Below are positions 8,154-14,705 of a DNA stretch of 18,101 bases, one piece after another. Below the pieces are notes generated by a model, which made no database searches, was not told the DNA's origin, and worked only from the letters and a program-made list of their open reading frames with translations. Position numbers and translations under genes: made by a program. This DNA is from Calditrichota bacterium (GTDB lineage: Bacteria > Calditrichota > Calditrichia > RBG-13-44-9 > J075): assembly GCA_024275555.1 (NCBI GenBank), contig JAJRYW010000170.1, forward strand, positions 1-18,101. The letters are read 5' to 3'. Position 1 is the first letter of the stretch, and each line of letters starts with the position of its first letter.

Positions 8154-8636
8154 TCAATCTTTTTTTGCAATTCGTTTGGCAGCATCGAACATGTGGCTGA
8201 CGGTTTGGATAAAGAAAAAAAACAGTCCGATGACCATGAATGCCTTTACCGGCCAGATGCGAAGCTCTACGGTGCCTTCAATTGCTTCGGAGTTTTGAAA
8301 TGATGCTAAAGCGTTTTGAAAAACCGCGTATAGCAGAAGCCCAACGGTTACAACGGCCATCAGGCGACTCAAAATTATCATTTTCTTCTTTGCTTTGGGT
8401 GGCAGCATATTGACAATAAGCTCCAAACCAACATGCTCCCTGTACTCCTCACAACGCGCCAGCCCTAAATAGATTACAATCATCATCACAAAAACGGACA
8501 GCTCTGCCATACCCTGGAGGGGTTTACCTGCGGTACGTCCTATAATATCGACGACCAACACAATCATCATGGCCAGCATAAGCCAGCCGCAGAATGCTGA
8601 TAGAATCTGGTTTATTTTATGAAAAAATGCTTTCAT
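8154..8636 (-). CDS. dctQ: TRAP transporter small permease subunit (DctQ)
   Basis: This is a 160-residue membrane protein with four predicted helices (about 12-32, 42-62, 85-108 and 130-150), typical of DctQ. Family signs are the DIIGRTAGKPLQGMAEL segment after helix one and ARCEEYREHVGLELIV after helix two. It bridges the binding protein and the large permease. An ATG two codons earlier (8642) is only three bases from GGGGAG, while the ATG at 8636 has a nine-base spacing, so I chose 8636. It is separated from dctP by about 250 bases holding a terminator-like hairpin, which probably lowers its expression relative to dctP. Confidence 0.93.
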   Translation of the reverse strand: MKAFFHKINQILSAFCGWLMLAMMIVLVVDIIGRTAGKPLQGMAELSVFVMMIVIYLGLARCEEYREHVGLELIVNMLPPKAKKKMIILSRLMAVVTVGLLLYAVFQNALASFQNSEAIEGTVELRIWPVKAFMVIGLFFFFIQTVSHMFDAAKRIAKKD

Positions 8637-8728
8637 CCGCATGTGCTCCCCAAAAGTGACAAGACCCTAAGTAGAGTCCAGCCCAATGTTGCATGAACAA
8701 CATGGCCAAGAATCGGTAGTGATCCGTT

Positions 8729-8734
8729 ATTATA
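8729..8734 (-). promoter_or_regulatory. Possible internal -10 element upstream of dctQ
   Basis: On the minus strand this reads a perfect TATAAT, about 90 bases upstream of dctQ. No good -35 lies at 16-18 bases; a small palindrome GGTGcaaaCACC (8747-8758) is just upstream. It could give low, dctP-independent expression of the downstream genes. AT-rich -10 matches arise by chance, so this is weak. Confidence 0.25.
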
Positions 8735-8827
8735 CCCGATATCATAGGTGCAAACACCATTTTGTGAAATTATCGTTGGTGAACTCAGAGGACGGAGCCG
8801 ATTTTGCCGTGTTGTTTACCCTGCGGG

Positions 8828-8876
8828 AAAAAGGAAAAATCCCCATCCCTGTTAATGAAAAATCCAAAGGATGGGG
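8828..8876 (-). terminator. Terminator-like hairpin (attenuator) between dctP and dctQ
   Basis: In the minus-strand transcript CCCCATCCTT (8867-8876) pairs with AGGGATGGGG (8841-8850), giving a 10-bp stem with one G-U pair and a 16-base loop. ATTTTTCCTTTTT follows immediately. It starts about 20 bases after the dctP stop. The long loop argues for partial termination, a common way to make more periplasmic binding protein than membrane subunits in binding-protein-dependent transport operons. Confidence 0.65.
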
Positions 8877-8894
8877 TCTTCCTGTACCCGATTT

Positions 8895-9950
8895 CTATCT
8901 TTCGCTGGCTTGTTTATGTAAAGCTTTTGTTTTTTCCATTACGGAAGCGGCTGTCTTTAAACCGGCCTTTTCTGCATCTTCGACCCATTGAGCTTGCAGC
9001 TTTTCCAATTGCCCGGGATTTTCCCATTTTAATATGTCTTCATTCGACAACTCGGTTACTTTATACCCAGCCGCCTTCTGCTCTGCCATGATCGTTTCAA
9101 ATGCTTCTTTATAGGTATTGGAAAACTTTTGCTCAGCAATCGCAGACGCTTTTAGCATTCCTTCCTGAACTTCCCGGGGTAGACCATTGAAAAAATCAAT
9201 GTTTACCAGATGAAGAAAAGGCATGGCATACCACAGTTGTTTGGATACTAAAAGATTGGGCGCGACTTCATCAAATTTCATCAGGTGGAGTCCGTCGTAG
9301 TTGGTGAAGCACCCGTCGATCGTACCGGTCTGCAGAGCCATGTAAACATCGCCCCAGGGAACGGACACGGGTACAGCCCCGGCGTTTTTTAAAAACCGCA
9401 GTGCCCATTTGTCTCCGGCACGCCATTTGTCACCCTTGATGTCCTTCAGTCCCGAGAGCGGATTTTTTCCACAAAAAGCCCCCGGCAGACCGGCCGTGAT
9501 AAAGATCGGCTTTACATTGGCTTTCTTCAGTTCGGCCTGAAATTCGGGTATTTCTTCGTAAACCTTCCGATAGAACCAAACCATGTTTTCAAATTTGCTG
9601 GGACCCCTGGGAAAAAGCTTGAATATGGTATGGGCGGGCAGTTGGCCGGGGTAATGTCCGGGGTAGACGAAGCCCATATTGGTTACGCCATCGCCGATAC
9701 CCTTCAGGATTTCTTTGGAACCGAGCAAAGCCCCTCCCCAAAAGTCCTGGATCTTTACTTTATTATCAGTCTGTTTTACGATTTCAGGCAACCAGACATC
9801 TTTGATAAAATTGGTTCGCATTCCACCGGGCGGATCATGATCCGAGTATCTGATTTTAATCTTACCGGCTTGACAAAAGGTCGTCAGGCCAATTATCACA
9901 AAAATAGTGACTAAAATGAGACCCAATTTGCCTAATTTAAGACTACGCAT
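8895..9950 (-). CDS. dctP: TRAP transporter substrate-binding protein (DctP)
   Basis: This 351-residue periplasmic solute receptor has a clear signal peptide: basic start MRSLKLGK, hydrophobic core to about residue 25, and likely cleavage after CQA (28). DctP-family marks are LPEIVKQTDNKVKIQDFWGG (split by family as the early ligand-lobe region 54-73), KGIGDGVTNMGFVYPGHYPG, FCGKNPLSGLKDIKG, and R177 in KWRAGDKWAL, the position of the arginine that binds ligand carboxylate in characterised DctP proteins. VPWGDVYMALQTGTIDG (198-213) is also typical. It has a strong AGGAGGT ribosome-binding site and is the first gene of the operon. The ligand is unknown; by context it may be a ureide or a carboxylate derived from one. 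Confidence 0.95.
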   Translation of the reverse strand: MRSLKLGKLGLILVTIFVIIGLTTFCQAGKIKIRYSDHDPPGGMRTNFIKDVWLPEIVKQTDNKVKIQDFWGGALLGSKEILKGIGDGVTNMGFVYPGHYPGQLPAHTIFKLFPRGPSKFENMVWFYRKVYEEIPEFQAELKKANVKPIFITAGLPGAFCGKNPLSGLKDIKGDKWRAGDKWALRFLKNAGAVPVSVPWGDVYMALQTGTIDGCFTNYDGLHLMKFDEVAPNLLVSKQLWYAMPFLHLVNIDFFNGLPREVQEGMLKASAIAEQKFSNTYKEAFETIMAEQKAAGYKVTELSNEDILKWENPGQLEKLQAQWVEDAEKAGLKTAASVMEKTKALHKQASER

Positions 9951-9985
9951 TGAAGACCTCCTACTCCAGAAAGTTAAAGACTTTG

Positions 9986-10240
9986 TTAGCCTGTCTCCGG
10001 GTATAAACCCAATGACTCCTTTTCCAAATTCGAATTATTTTTTCTGTAGATCACCTCCCTTCTCTTGGATTAAATTGGCGTTTTACACGGGAGTGGCTCG
10101 AAGCGTTAGCTCACGCCGATTTTAATCCCGGATCAACACATTTTGGGGAAGAAAAATATTATCTTAACGAAACTACTCTGCTGTGGCGGGGTTTTGTTGA
10201 TCCTCTCTGCAAAAATAAATTCCATTCATAAATTAATGAA
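9986..10240 (-). promoter_or_regulatory. Long 5' leader of the dctP operon with internal Shine-Dalgarno-like site
   Basis: The predicted start site near 10237 leaves a leader of almost 290 nt before dctP. It contains a 9-bp inverted repeat, GGATCAACA/TGTTGATCC (10130-10138 and 10195-10203 on the plus strand, 56 bases between), and a GGGAGGTGATCT stretch (10048-10059) that is nearly a full complement of the 16S rRNA 3' end. A GTG inside it opens a 22-codon frame ending at 9986, but its spacing from the purine run is poor. No known riboswitch was recognised. Confidence 0.35.
10225..10240. promoter_or_regulatory. Operator-like palindrome at the dctP operon start site
   Basis: The sequence TTCATAAATTAATGAA is a 16-bp palindrome with a single mismatched pair (positions 6 and 11). 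It begins three bases downstream of the predicted -10 and covers the expected transcription start. Repressors placed here block initiation. Its form (TTCAT-N6-ATGAA) resembles the AT-rich inverted sites reported for RpiR-family regulators, and an RpiR gene is part of this operon. Confidence 0.5.
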
Positions 10241-10243
10241 AAA

Positions 10244-10272
10244 TATTTAGAATAATCAAAACAGCCTGTCAA
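10244..10272 (-). promoter_or_regulatory. Sigma70-like promoter of the catabolic operon
   Basis: On the minus strand a perfect TTGACA (10267-10272) is followed after 17 bases by TAAATA (10244-10249). The -35 is consensus and the spacing ideal; the -10 is poor, consistent with a regulated promoter. It is upstream of dctP and overlaps no gene. Confidence 0.55.
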
Positions 10273-10449
10273 CAACTTTTTTTTGGAGACACAACATTTC
10301 TATTGAAGCATGGGTGATTTTGGGCGCTTTGGCATTGATTTTATCTTTTACCGGAACTTACAGCTGTGAAGATAAATCATTGCTCCTGGCTTCCTGATTT
10401 GGATTTTGCTTGGCTGAATCGGACAACCGAGCGGTTGGCATGGCTTGCA
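10273..10449. other. Intergenic stretch between the dctP promoter and the zinc-ribbon membrane gene
   Basis: No convincing gene is seen. A short hairpin CAACCG-AG-CGGTTG (10425-10438 region) just beyond the zinc-ribbon gene could mark its transcript end but has no U-tract. A plus-strand frame (10251-10397) encodes a hydrophobic tail without a good start codon or ribosome-binding site. Confidence 0.4.
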
Positions 10450-11202
10450 TCAGCAATTTGAGATTCTCATGTTTTTATATTGTTTAAAGAGGATATATCC
10501 GCCCCAGATAAAGGCGCAAATCATCAGAAGTGTTCCAAGTGCATCGGTTAAATTCGCCAGGACATGATTATATCGCAACAACTGGGTTTCCCGGAGAATA
10601 AATTCCCAGTCATGAAATCCGTAGGGAGAAGTCCGTCCGGTGTTCCCGCCTAAAAGCGGCAGCGTTAGTGATCTGGCATCATTGATGTACGGGGCAAGAT
10701 CCATAAAACTTTGACCCGTCCACCACAGGGAAAATGAAGCCGCAAAAGTGTCTCTGGTTTTGATTAAAAAAACCACCAGACATATAACCGGCATTAACAC
10801 TTGTGCAACACTTCCACCCAGGGAGGTCATCAGCCGGCCAAAAGGTGTGAAAAGGATGTGTCCGAACTCATGAAAGGGAAGGTTTATCAGATGCCAAATT
10901 GAGTCGGACACGTAATTCGATTCCATCGGCATAAAAATAAATTTTAATCCCCAGATAAAGATTACCAGAAAAAACAAGGCCCGGCCGCCAAAAATAATGG
11001 GGTTGGTTTCCGGCTTAACATAAAACAAAAGCGCTTTAATTATCTCTGCCATGCCAGGTGCAGGTTCCGCCTGAATCGCTGTCGAAGCTTCTGTTTCCGG
11101 TATAGTGTCCTGCAGCCGGTGATATTTATCAATAATAATGCCGCATCGCTGACATTCAGTATGTTGATCGGGTTGCTCGAAGCTGCACTTGGGACATTGC
11201 AT
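10450..11202 (-). CDS. Zinc-ribbon membrane protein with HEFGH metalloprotease-like motif
   Basis: This 250-residue protein begins with a zinc ribbon (C3, C6, C17, C20), followed by a polar linker and about five hydrophobic segments (about 75-92, 132-148, 154-170, and 220-240 among them). At 111-115 within a hydrophobic region it carries HEFGH, an HExxH metal-binding motif as in intramembrane zinc proteases. Later WWTGQSFMDLAPYINDA (161-177) supplies an aspartate (D168) where M50 site-2 proteases have their NxxPxPLDG segment. The function is not established. A membrane metalloprotease or zinc-dependent membrane protein regulated by its own ribbon is an inference. No clear ribosome-binding site precedes the ATG. 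It is divergent from the FmdB gene and not obviously part of the TRAP operon. Confidence 0.8.
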   Translation of the reverse strand: MQCPKCSFEQPDQHTECQRCGIIIDKYHRLQDTIPETEASTAIQAEPAPGMAEIIKALLFYVKPETNPIIFGGRALFFLVIFIWGLKFIFMPMESNYVSDSIWHLINLPFHEFGHILFTPFGRLMTSLGGSVAQVLMPVICLVVFLIKTRDTFAASFSLWWTGQSFMDLAPYINDARSLTLPLLGGNTGRTSPYGFHDWEFILRETQLLRYNHVLANLTDALGTLLMICAFIWGGYILFKQYKNMRISNC

Positions 11203-11462
11203 AGTGTGTTTTAAACCGGGGTTTCAGAGACGGAATTGGAATGATAAGTTCGCTGTGAAACCGTATTTCGGGCATTTGTGAGATGTGCTCATACTGTCCT
11301 CCGGATTTGGTCGACCTAAAATCGACCTTTAATAGAGAATTTCGGTATTTACGCCAAAAGCTTTAGCCTGATTTAGCAATGTTTAGTAAAATCGAATAAA
11401 TCAGAATGAATGACATAGTTTCCATGATTTTTTGAAAATATCTCATTTAAGCTGAAAAAATC
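11203..11462. other. Divergent intergenic region with spaced direct repeat
   Basis: This AT-rich region lies between the divergent zinc-ribbon and FmdB genes. It holds TCGACCT twice, at 11311-11317 and 11322-11328, exactly 11 bases (one helical turn) apart, also readable as GGTCGA/TCGACC inverted. No open frame of note was found. Confidence 0.35.
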
Positions 11463-11491
11463 TTGACTTTTGTGAGCAAAAACCATATTTT
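11463..11491 (+). promoter_or_regulatory. Sigma70-like promoter of the FmdB gene
   Basis: TTGACT (11463-11468), 17 bases, then TATTTT (11486-11491). It lies about 60 bases upstream of the FmdB start. The -35 matches five of six consensus bases and the -10 four of six. Confidence 0.5.
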
Positions 11492-11506
11492 TTGAGCATA
11501 TACTCA
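11473..11506. promoter_or_regulatory. Operator-like TGAGCA repeats in the FmdB promoter
   Basis: TGAGCA occurs at 11473-11478 between the -35 and -10 and again at 11493-11498, 20 bases (about two helical turns) later. The second copy is half of an imperfect palindrome TGAGCATATACTCA (11493-11506) over the predicted start site. This arrangement suggests a dimeric repressor binding twice on one DNA face. The regulator is unknown. Confidence 0.45.
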
Positions 11507-11552
11507 TAATTTGGATTCGAAAACTTTTATAAAAACAAAATGGAGGAATTGT

Positions 11553-11804
11553 ATGCCATTATTTGATTATCTCTGTGAAGAGTGCGGCAGCGTCAGCGAA
11601 CTGCTGATGAACGTTTCATCTGATCATCCACAATGTTCCTCCTGCGGCAGTCCAAATCTCAAGAAACTTCTATCGGCTCATTCTTCTTTGTCCGGAGCTT
11701 CTCAATTCAGGATGCCCGGTGTGGGTGATACCGGCTGCTATGGTTCGCAGCCCCACCAGGCCAACTGCGCCGGCCCCGGAAGCTGCTGCGGCAAAGGCCG
11801 ATAA
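11553..11804 (+). CDS. FmdB-family zinc-ribbon protein
   Basis: This 83-residue protein begins with the FmdB signature MPLFDYLCEECG and has the four zinc-binding cysteines C8, C11, C28 and C31 (CxxC...CSSCG). A variable C-terminal tail carries more cysteines (C62, C72, C78, C79) in a glycine-rich CCGKGR ending. FmdB was described as a putative regulator near the formamidase gene of Methylophilus; for most members the role is unknown. The ATG at 11553 is chosen because GGAGG lies six bases upstream; the earlier in-frame ATG at 11511 would sit at the likely transcription start. The SGNH gene follows after 12 bases, so the two are probably cotranscribed. Confidence 0.9.
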   Translation: MPLFDYLCEECGSVSELLMNVSSDHPQCSSCGSPNLKKLLSAHSSLSGASQFRMPGVGDTGCYGSQPHQANCAGPGSCCGKGR

Positions 11805-11816
11805 GGATATCACTCC

Positions 11817-12497
11817 ATGCCACTAAACGTCCTGTTCATCGGAAACAGTCACACATACCTGCATTACATGCCCCAGATGCTCGGGGAGCTGGCCCATGCC
11901 GCCAACAGCGGTTTTAAGCTGAATATAGATCAGATTACCGGAGAGGGCGCGGGTCTGCAGTGGCACTGGAACAATGAGCCATCCCGGGAGAAGATCCGGA
12001 GCAAACGGTGGGACTACGTTGTTTTGCAGGACCGCAGCGGCGGTCCTCTGGAGGAGTTGGAATCTTTTCGAACTCATGCACGCCGGCTGGATGAAGAGAT
12101 AAAACGGCAAGGCGCTAAAACGGTATTATTCATGACCTGGGCGAATAAATCCCGTCCCCGCACCCAGAAGATCCTGGCGGACGTCTACGGGCAGATCGCC
12201 ACTGAGCTTGGCGCCGTTCTGGCACCGGTGGGACTGGTCTGGGAAAAGGCCCTGGCTCTGGATGTCGAGCTCAATCTTCATCACATTGACGATCGCCACG
12301 CCAATCCCAGCGGGGCCTACCTCGCGGCCTGTGTGTTTTATACGATTTTATTCAACACCAGCCCTGAAGGATTGCCTGCAACGCTTCAGATTGAAGGTAA
12401 ATTCAGGTTGGATCTGGCCGAAGACCGCGCCGGGTTTCTGCAGAAAACAGCGTATGAAACGGTTTTGAATGCCGAACAAATGACGAGTGACGAGTGA
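11817..12497 (+). CDS. SGNH/GDSL-type hydrolase domain protein
   Basis: This 226-residue protein resembles SGNH hydrolases. Block I is FIGNSHTYLHYMP with nucleophile S11, block II is about G44 in GEGAGLQWHW, YVVLQDRS (68-74) stands near the third block, and the C-terminal DxxH is D158-DR-H161 in DDRHANPSGAYLAA. It has no signal peptide, so it acts in the cytoplasm. Substrate is unknown; such enzymes deacylate or deacetylate esters. A weak AAGGA overlapping the end of the FmdB gene precedes it, suggesting coupled translation. The last residues MTSDE and the stop codon are written by a heptamer repeat (12481 on) that extends past the gene, so the C-terminus may have been altered by repeat growth. 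Confidence 0.82.
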   Translation: MPLNVLFIGNSHTYLHYMPQMLGELAHAANSGFKLNIDQITGEGAGLQWHWNNEPSREKIRSKRWDYVVLQDRSGGPLEELESFRTHARRLDEEIKRQGAKTVLFMTWANKSRPRTQKILADVYGQIATELGAVLAPVGLVWEKALALDVELNLHHIDDRHANPSGAYLAACVFYTILFNTSPEGLPATLQIEGKFRLDLAEDRAGFLQKTAYETVLNAEQMTSDE

Positions 12498-12515
12498 CCA
12501 ACGACGAATGATGGA
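12481..12515 (+). repeat. Seven-base tandem repeat at the 3' end of the SGNH gene
   Basis: TGACGAG, TGACGAG, TGACCAA, CGACGAA and TGATGGA follow each other in 7-bp phase. The array supplies the end of the SGNH coding sequence and its stop codon. A second short tandem repeat, CAATCAACT twice (12586-12603), precedes the HAD gene. Confidence 0.65.
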
Positions 12516-12609
12516 ATCGCTTCGCTCCGTCGTTTTCTATTTCTGGTAAAGACATAATTCAATTTTTGATGCAACTCAAGTAAACCAATCAACTCAATCA
12601 ACTAATACT

Positions 12610-13305
12610 ATGATCAAAGCAATTGTTTTTGATTTCGGTCAGACCCTGGTGGATTCAGCCGATGGATTTCGCACCGCCGAAAAGCAGGCACAGGACAAAC
12701 TGTTTGCAAATCTCGGTCTAACGGTACGGGAAGATTTTCTGGCTATCTACCGGCGGCTTCGCAAGGAATTTCATGGGCGATCCGATTTTTCCAGAAATTC
12801 ACTGTGGCGTGAGGTTTTTTATTATTACTGCCTGGCGGCGGAAACAGGTCAGCTTGAAAAGTGGGAGACCGAGTACTGGGAAACGGTAAAGGCCCATACA
12901 ACTATTTTCCCTGAAGCTGAGGACGTGCTCGAGTCCCTCAGTGCCCGCTATGAAGTTGCGTTGATCACCAACACTCAGGGGCAGAAAACCACAGGGACCC
13001 ATCGCATCAGCCTTTTTCCCGAGCTAGAAAAATTCTTTCGGGTTATCATTGTCGCAGGGGAGAATGAAATACCCCCCAAGCCCGATCCGGAACCATTTCG
13101 ACGGTGTCTGGAAGAACTTGACATTGCAGCCGGGCAGGCGGTTTACGTGGGAGATGACTATCGTATCGATATTTGCGGTGCCCGGGACTCCGGTTTGCAT
13201 CCCGTCTGGCTGAAACACTCTAGCGTGCGCCGAAATTGGCCGGAGGTGCAAACCTCGGTGCCCGTTATTACAAGCCTGAAACAGTTACTCGATTTGGAAT
13301 ACTAG
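12610..13305 (+). CDS. HAD-superfamily hydrolase
   Basis: This 231-residue protein has the four HAD motifs in order: FDFGQTLVD (nucleophile D8), LITNTQG (119-124), PPKPDPEPF (K157) and VYVGDDYRIDICGARDSGL (GDD 181-183, D187). A helical cap domain lies between motif I and about residue 95. The second motif-I aspartate, usually the general acid/base, is glycine (G10), as in YihX-like phosphatases (DLGNV); catalysis may still occur. Substrate is unknown, probably a small phosphate ester such as a phosphoglycolate or sugar phosphate. No ribosome-binding site is visible before the ATG, where a CAATCAACT tandem repeat sits instead, so expression may be weak or leaderless. Confidence 0.9.
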   Translation: MIKAIVFDFGQTLVDSADGFRTAEKQAQDKLFANLGLTVREDFLAIYRRLRKEFHGRSDFSRNSLWREVFYYYCLAAETGQLEKWETEYWETVKAHTTIFPEAEDVLESLSARYEVALITNTQGQKTTGTHRISLFPELEKFFRVIIVAGENEIPPKPDPEPFRRCLEELDIAAGQAVYVGDDYRIDICGARDSGLHPVWLKHSSVRRNWPEVQTSVPVITSLKQLLDLEY

Positions 13306-13454
13306 TTCGCCGCAGAGACGCGGAGGGTAAATTTTTGAAAAGTATGATTTTATCTTTAACAACTATTTCCAGCCTGTAGCCGCAATCCAGTTTGATTCCC
13401 TTATATAGAAAGGAAAATCCATCTTCCCTTTGCGTTCTCAGTGTCTGCGGTGAA
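13306..13454. repeat. Palindromic intergenic element (CCGCAGAGAC type)
   Basis: The left end, TTCGCCGCAGAGACGCGGAGG (split at 20: TTCGCCGCAGAGACGCGGAG then G), begins directly after the HAD stop codon. The right end CCCTTTGCGTTCTCAGTGTCTGCGGTGAA is its imperfect inverse: 12 of the outer 14 positions match. Similar CACCGCAGAGACGCGGAG repeats are scattered in deltaproteobacterial and other genomes (recalled, not searched). The interior has no open reading frame. Confidence 0.6.
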
Positions 13455-13511
13455 CTATTGCGTAATTCGCAAACCCGAATAAACTGGAAATAACAAATTA
13501 CAATATCCAGG

Positions 13512-13590
13512 TCTCAAATAAGATCAAACGTCAATTGTTTGTGATTTTGAATTTCGGTCATTGTGATTTGTTTGGTATTTGAGATTTTTT
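13512..13590 (+). terminator. Imperfect hairpin with U-tract downstream of the HAD gene
   Basis: TCTCAAATA (13512-13520) pairs with TATTTGAGA (13576-13584), the arms continuing with CAAAC/GTTTG after a small bulge, and six T residues follow (13585-13590). This could end plus-strand transcripts of the FmdB-SGNH-HAD group. The loop is long, so it may instead be another palindromic repeat. The rest of 13455-13667 shows nothing else recognisable. Confidence 0.4.
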
Positions 13591-13667
13591 ATTACTGAAA
13601 CCTGACACCCAAAACCCGAAACCTTCAGTCTCTGACAACATGTTGTTAGAAAAATTCCGCTAATGGC

Positions 13668-14705
13668 CTAATCTTCCACCCAGTTTAAGATGACTTTACC
13701 GGACTTACCCGAGCGCATGATTTCAAAGGCTTCTTCATATTCGGTATAATGAAACCGATGGGTAATGACGGGTGTGATATCAAGTCCGGACTGAATCATC
13801 ACCGTCATCTTATACCAGGTCTCATACATTTCACGGCCGTAGATACCCTTGATGGTCAAACCGTTGAATACAACCAGGTCCCAGTCGATAGCAGTGGCCG
13901 GCGGGAGGATACCCAAAAGCGCAATTTTGGCACCGTGGCACATGTTGGCCAGCATCGAGCGAAGGGCGTCGGGGTTGCCCGACATTTCCATACCCACGTC
14001 AAAGCCCTCTTTCATTCCCAGTTTTTTCTGAGCATCCTCGATTTTTTCGCTTCGTACGTCCAGGGCCAGGGTTGCCCCCATTTTTTTTGCCAGTTTCAGA
14101 CGGTAGGAATTGACGTCGGTTATGACCACATGGCGTGCGCCGGCATGCCTGGCGATGGCAACAGCCAGGCAACCGATGGGACCGGCACCGGTGATCAACA
14201 CGTCTTCTCCAATGACATCGAAGGAAAGGGCGGTGTGGGTGGCATTTCCCAGCGGGTCGAAACACGAGAGAATATCCATGGGAATATCCGGATCGCAGTA
14301 CCACGCATTGGTTACCGGGATGCTCAGATACTCGGCGAAGGCACCGGGCCTGTTGACACCGACCCCGCTGGTTTTCATACACAGGTGTCGTCGACCGGCC
14401 AGGCAATTGCGGCACCGTCCACAGACGAGATGACCTTCGCCGGAGACAACGTCGCCGGATTTAAAATCATGGACGTTGGCACCGATTTCCGCAACGATGC
14501 CGACAAACTCGTGTCCGACGTGCATGGGGACCGGAATTGTTTTCCGTGCCCAATCATCCCAGTTGTAGATGTGGACATCCGTACCGCAAATAGACGTTTT
14601 ATGAATCTTGATCAGGACATCGTTGATTCCGATTTGCGGCACTCTGACATCCTGCAGCCAGATGCCCGGTTCCGGTTTGGCTTTGACCAGGGCTTTCATT
14701 TTCAT
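13668..14705 (-). CDS. tdh: L-threonine 3-dehydrogenase
   Basis: This 345-residue medium-chain zinc dehydrogenase closely follows E. coli Tdh throughout. It oxidises L-threonine with NAD+ to 2-amino-3-ketobutyrate. Catalytic zinc ligands are C40 (SICGTDVHIYNWD), H65 and E66 (VGHEFVG); structural zinc ligands are C95, C98, C101 and C109. The nucleotide-binding motif is GAGPIG (173-178), and GVGVNRPGAFAEYL, IKGIYGREMYETWYKM and SGKVILNWVED are Tdh-specific. An AAAGG site nine bases upstream supports the ATG at 14705. It is downstream of kbl, whose product cleaves the ketobutyrate, but the two genes are split by a repeat-filled spacer of about 290 bases. Confidence 0.97.
   Translation of the reverse strand: MKMKALVKAKPEPGIWLQDVRVPQIGINDVLIKIHKTSICGTDVHIYNWDDWARKTIPVPMHVGHEFVGIVAEIGANVHDFKSGDVVSGEGHLVCGRCRNCLAGRRHLCMKTSGVGVNRPGAFAEYLSIPVTNAWYCDPDIPMDILSCFDPLGNATHTALSFDVIGEDVLITGAGPIGCLAVAIARHAGARHVVITDVNSYRLKLAKKMGATLALDVRSEKIEDAQKKLGMKEGFDVGMEMSGNPDALRSMLANMCHGAKIALLGILPPATAIDWDLVVFNGLTIKGIYGREMYETWYKMTVMIQSGLDITPVITHRFHYTEYEEAFEIMRSGKSGKVILNWVED

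Noticed and set aside
10040..10075. GATCACCTCCCTTCTC resembling the 3' end of 16S rRNA on the plus strand
   Set aside because: Sequence upstream does not match the conserved 16S 3' domain; it is better read as a Shine-Dalgarno-like site on the minus strand.
10251..10400. Plus-strand frame with a hydrophobic segment (WVILGALALILSF) that might be a small membrane peptide
   Set aside because: It has no ATG, no ribosome-binding site, and overlaps the predicted dctP promoter; a GTG start would give only about 27 residues.
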